Under the pieces are notes generated by a model. That model did not search any database. It worked only from the letters and a program-made list of their open reading frames with translations, and was not told the origin of the DNA. Source: JABEVB01 sp049965775 (GTDB lineage Bacteria; Planctomycetota; Phycisphaerae; WQYP01). From it: a stretch of DNA of 24,632 nucleotides. Of the stretch, positions 22,615 to 24,632 are shown one piece after another (the first letter of the stretch is position 1; every line of letters begins with the position of its first letter). The position numbers and the translations under genes are program-made. The stretch lies in assembly GCA_049965775.1 (NCBI GenBank), contig JBMFVX010000035.1, positions 1 through 24,632 of the forward strand. The letters run 5' to 3'.

Positions 22615-23421
22615 TTATTTGTCTTTAAGCAGGCGCCGCAGCTCTTGAGCGGCATGGCGTGCGCCGGCCAGCGGTTGTTGCAGGGCGTTAACATCAGCCA
22701 CCAGCGGCCCGTTAAAGCCCTGGTCGCGCAGCACGGCCAATACCTCGCCCGGTTGAACCATACCCTGGCCGAGTTGCGTCGGCTCGACGCGCTGGCCCAG
22801 GAGCACAGCATCGGCGAGTGTGCATTGGCCGATGTGTCCGGCGAGCATTTCGGCGACCTCGCGTGGTTTGTGGCCGCCCGCCAGCAGGCGCAGCGTATCA
22901 AGGTTAGCCGTGGCGTAATGCGGCGCTGCAAGCTGTACCAAAAGTTGTTTTAAAAAGACAGCATTAGAACTCGAGAGCGCCAAGGGTACATCGCAGCGAT
23001 CGGCCTGTTCGGTAAGAGCTGTGGCCGCCTGTTGGGCGCTGTCGGTGCTTTGCGCAGCACTTGAGGGCTGCCCCACAAACAGCGAAACCCTTTGTGCCCC
23101 CAACTCGCGGGCAACCAGCATGGTTCGCAGCGACTGCTGCACCAGTTGATCAAGCCCGCCGGCATCAAACAGGCCGGCTGGCCCGGCGGCTACCCGTAGC
23201 GCCGCCAGCGAGAGCCCCCGCCGCTGCAGATGTTTGACAAAATCGCGCCGCGCCGAGGCCGATGCTTCCAATAGCGCAAAATCCTTATGCCCAACTCCCA
23301 GGGCGATACCGCCAAAACCCAACTCGCCGGCGGTATCCAGCGCCTGGCGCAGCGGCAAATGAAAGGGGTCCACCGCCACCGCGGCCGAAATGCGTACCGG
23401 CTTGTTTTCAGGGGTGCTCAT
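22615..23421 (-). CDS. Sugar phosphate isomerase/epimerase-like TIM barrel protein
   Basis: This 268-residue protein has the layout of xylose-isomerase-like (AP endonuclease 2 superfamily) TIM barrels: RISAAVAVDPF, ALDTAGELGFGGIALGVG, LQRRGLSLAALRV, ARELGAQRVSLFVG, a strand ending in ALSSSNA, YATANLDTLRLL, IGQCTLADAV and LRDQGFNGPLVADVN. Metal-ligand positions of the family are partly replaced, since the His and Glu residues usual at strand ends are sparse, so activity is uncertain. I chose the ATG at 23421 (MSTPENKPVRIS) as the first codon giving family-like sequence; it lacks a clear Shine-Dalgarno sequence. It is followed within 15 bases by birA. A substrate cannot be named. Confidence 0.78.
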   Translation of the reverse strand: MSTPENKPVRISAAVAVDPFHLPLRQALDTAGELGFGGIALGVGHKDFALLEASASARRDFVKHLQRRGLSLAALRVAAGPAGLFDAGGLDQLVQQSLRTMLVARELGAQRVSLFVGQPSSAAQSTDSAQQAATALTEQADRCDVPLALSSSNAVFLKQLLVQLAAPHYATANLDTLRLLAGGHKPREVAEMLAGHIGQCTLADAVLLGQRVEPTQLGQGMVQPGEVLAVLRDQGFNGPLVADVNALQQPLAGARHAAQELRRLLKDK

Positions 23422-23604
23422 AGGTGTATCGTAAGGGCCAGGGGCGCCCGACGTCCACGTTGATATAAACCGATTCGAACAAAACTTACGGCTGCAAGCC
23501 GCGCCAGACGCCAAGCCGGTGCGGCACAAACCGAAAGCTCGCCGAGTAAACATACAGGTTCTTCGCCCGCCATTGGTCTGGTAACGCAACCACGGGCATT
23601 TTGC

Positions 23605-23961
23605 TCAGGTAAGCGAGCCGGCGCGATCTTGGGCGGGTTCGGTAAGCGGGGCGATCGCTTCAACCGGTTGCGGGCCTTCGAGGACCTCAACATGGGTAAA
23701 CCCATCGAGGTTGAGCACGCTTTTTTCACCGTCGGCCTTTTGAATAATAAGCCGGTCAAGCCACAGCCGATTGGCCTGGTTGCGGGCGAACCAACTGCCC
23801 GATTCCTGCCGCTCCTGCCGCAGCACACGCCCGGTAATGATTGTGGGGTAAACATGCGCTCGATGGGCAATTTGCTGCGTTACCCGCACCAAACAACCCG
23901 GCTGATAAAACAGCGTGTGTTGCGACGCGTGCAGGCTTGGGGAATGTTGTGATTCGTCCAC
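23605..23961 (-). CDS. Small conserved protein of unknown function
   Basis: This 118-residue protein contains LVRVTQQIAHRAHVYPTIITG, then a GRVLRQERQESGSWFAR segment, RLWLDRLIIQKADGE and NLDGFTHVEVLEG. I recall this order from conserved uncharacterised planctomycete proteins, but I know no function. It looks like a soluble, beta-rich small domain followed by a disordered acidic tail. The start is decided by a GTG at 23961 that has GAGAGG (23974-23969) seven bases upstream. An ATG at 24018 is in frame but would add a low-complexity N-terminus and lacks a good site. It lies between the PlsC-like gene (105 bases upstream) and the TIM-barrel gene (183 bases downstream), all on the minus strand, so an operon with lipid or sugar genes is possible. 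Confidence 0.72.
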   Translation of the reverse strand: MDESQHSPSLHASQHTLFYQPGCLVRVTQQIAHRAHVYPTIITGRVLRQERQESGSWFARNQANRLWLDRLIIQKADGEKSVLNLDGFTHVEVLEGPQPVEAIAPLTEPAQDRAGSLT

Positions 23962-24066
23962 GGAAAAACCTCTCGTATTCTCGTGCGGCGCCGCGGCCCA
24001 AAGCCCTCCGGCCCGCATTCATACAGCCAGCGAACATACCGCCCAAGGTAAGCCAACGCAAGCGAT

Positions 24067-24632
24067 TCAGCCCGAAAGCTCCTCGGCCACCACCAGCCGC
24101 CGCTTGCCGCGCTGCAGGTCCTCAGCCAGCCGCCGACGCGATGCGGCTGCATGTGGCGAGTTTACCTCTTCCTGCAGTTTAACCATGGCCTCGCGAATGC
24201 GCACCGACACTTCATCGGCCGAAAGCTCCGCGAGTGTTTCGTGAGGGATCGGTTCGCCATAAATAAGCTTGATCGGCCTGAAAAAATACGGAAACGTCTG
24301 TCCGCGCGGCCAAGCCTCAAAAGCCCCGTCAATAACCACCGGCACCACAGGCACACGCGAGCGACGCACAATAATCGCCACGCCCGATGCAATCGGGCCG
24401 ATGGTACCATCGGCGCTGCGGGTAGCCTCCGGAAACACATTTACCAGAAAGCCCCTCTCCAGCCGGTTAAGCGCCTCGCGTATGGCGGTGGAATCTGCCC
24501 GGCCGCGGCGTATCGGAAACGCATTGGTGCTTTCGAGCATCCATTGCCAGAAGCCGCCCCGAAAAAGCGACTCCCGCGCCATGTAATGTATTTGTCGCCA
24601 CAGCGGTACACCGATGAGCCACGGGTCTAAGA
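24067..24632 (-). CDS. 1-acyl-sn-glycerol-3-phosphate acyltransferase-like (PlsC family), N-terminus outside window
   Basis: The frame stays open to the window edge, so the start and the catalytic HxxxxD motif lie partly outside; only LDPWLIGVPLWRQIHYMA remains of that region. This protein family transfers an acyl chain to lysophosphatidic acid at the inner membrane. Downstream motifs are FPIRRGRAD (acceptor site), LVNVFPEATRS in place of the usual FPEGTRS, and the hydrophobic VPVVPVVIDGA with its typical proline. FFRPIKLIYGEPI and a helical C-terminus finish the 187 visible residues. The Gly-to-Ala change in FPEATRS is unusual but seen in divergent members. An internal ATG at 24582 should not be taken as the start. 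It heads the minus-strand series that ends with birA. Confidence 0.87.
   Translation of the reverse strand, partial: LDPWLIGVPLWRQIHYMARESLFRGGFWQWMLESTNAFPIRRGRADSTAIREALNRLERGFLVNVFPEATRSADGTIGPIASGVAIIVRRSRVPVVPVVIDGAFEAWPRGQTFPYFFRPIKLIYGEPIPHETLAELSADEVSVRIREAMVKLQEEVNSPHAAASRRRLAEDLQRGKRRLVVAEELSG

Noticed and set aside
1..24632. CRISPR array, tRNA, rRNA, riboswitch or defence island
   Set aside because: Reading through the window I saw no regularly spaced repeats, no cloverleaf-like tRNA sequence, no rRNA signature and no recognisable nuclease, toxin or restriction gene. A dedicated search could still find a weak RNA element.

Overview
The window looks like chromosomal DNA of a free-living, GC-rich Gram-negative-type bacterium, most likely a planctomycete of the Phycisphaerae kind. 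That placement is an inference. It rests on Tat-exported glycosidases, a large secreted TPR/VWA-like protein, MurQ, an orphan NtrC-type regulator and a small conserved protein whose family I associate with planctomycetes. No rRNA, tRNA or CRISPR array is visible. The run of ten N at 18856-18865 shows that this is a scaffolded assembly, probably a metagenome or draft genome.

Layout. Positions 1-588 hold the C-terminal part of an IS1634/IS4-type transposase. Its downstream end runs into the 3' end of a NUDT22-like Nudix gene (585-1199, minus), which seems truncated by the insertion. From there to about 9.3 kb everything is on the minus strand: murQ (MurNAc-6-phosphate etherase), a Tat-exported GH27 alpha-galactosidase with NPCBM and Ig-like domains, a secreted TPR protein with a degenerate VWA-like domain, and a secreted propeller-like protein. 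Next come cysS (minus), a divergent sigma-54-dependent response regulator (plus), an acyl-CoA/AMP ligase (minus) and a FruK/LacC-type PfkB kinase (minus).

The most accessory-looking part is 15.6-20.2 kb. A secreted six-hairpin glycosidase-like gene (minus) and a Tat-exported GH29 alpha-L-fucosidase (plus) diverge from a 462-bp intergenic region. This region holds a 128-bp MITE-like element with 21-bp terminal inverted repeats, candidate promoters for both genes and palindromic operator-like sites. The window ends with cysK (minus), a divergent tandem-CDGSH iron-sulfur protein (plus), and a minus-strand series: a PlsC-like acyltransferase running off the end, a small conserved protein, a sugar-isomerase-type TIM barrel and birA.

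How the genes fit together. The exported alpha-galactosidase, alpha-L-fucosidase, six-hairpin enzyme and propeller protein suggest breakdown of galactose- and fucose-containing polysaccharide outside the cytoplasm. MurQ and the PfkB kinase handle amino-sugar and hexose phosphates inside. The rest is housekeeping: Cys-tRNA synthesis, cysteine synthesis, biotinylation and phospholipid acylation. I see no convincing new defence or mobile system. The points most worth checking are the MITE-like element and the shared promoter region, the spurious N gap inside the fucosidase, the IS-Nudix chimera, and several secreted proteins of unassigned function.
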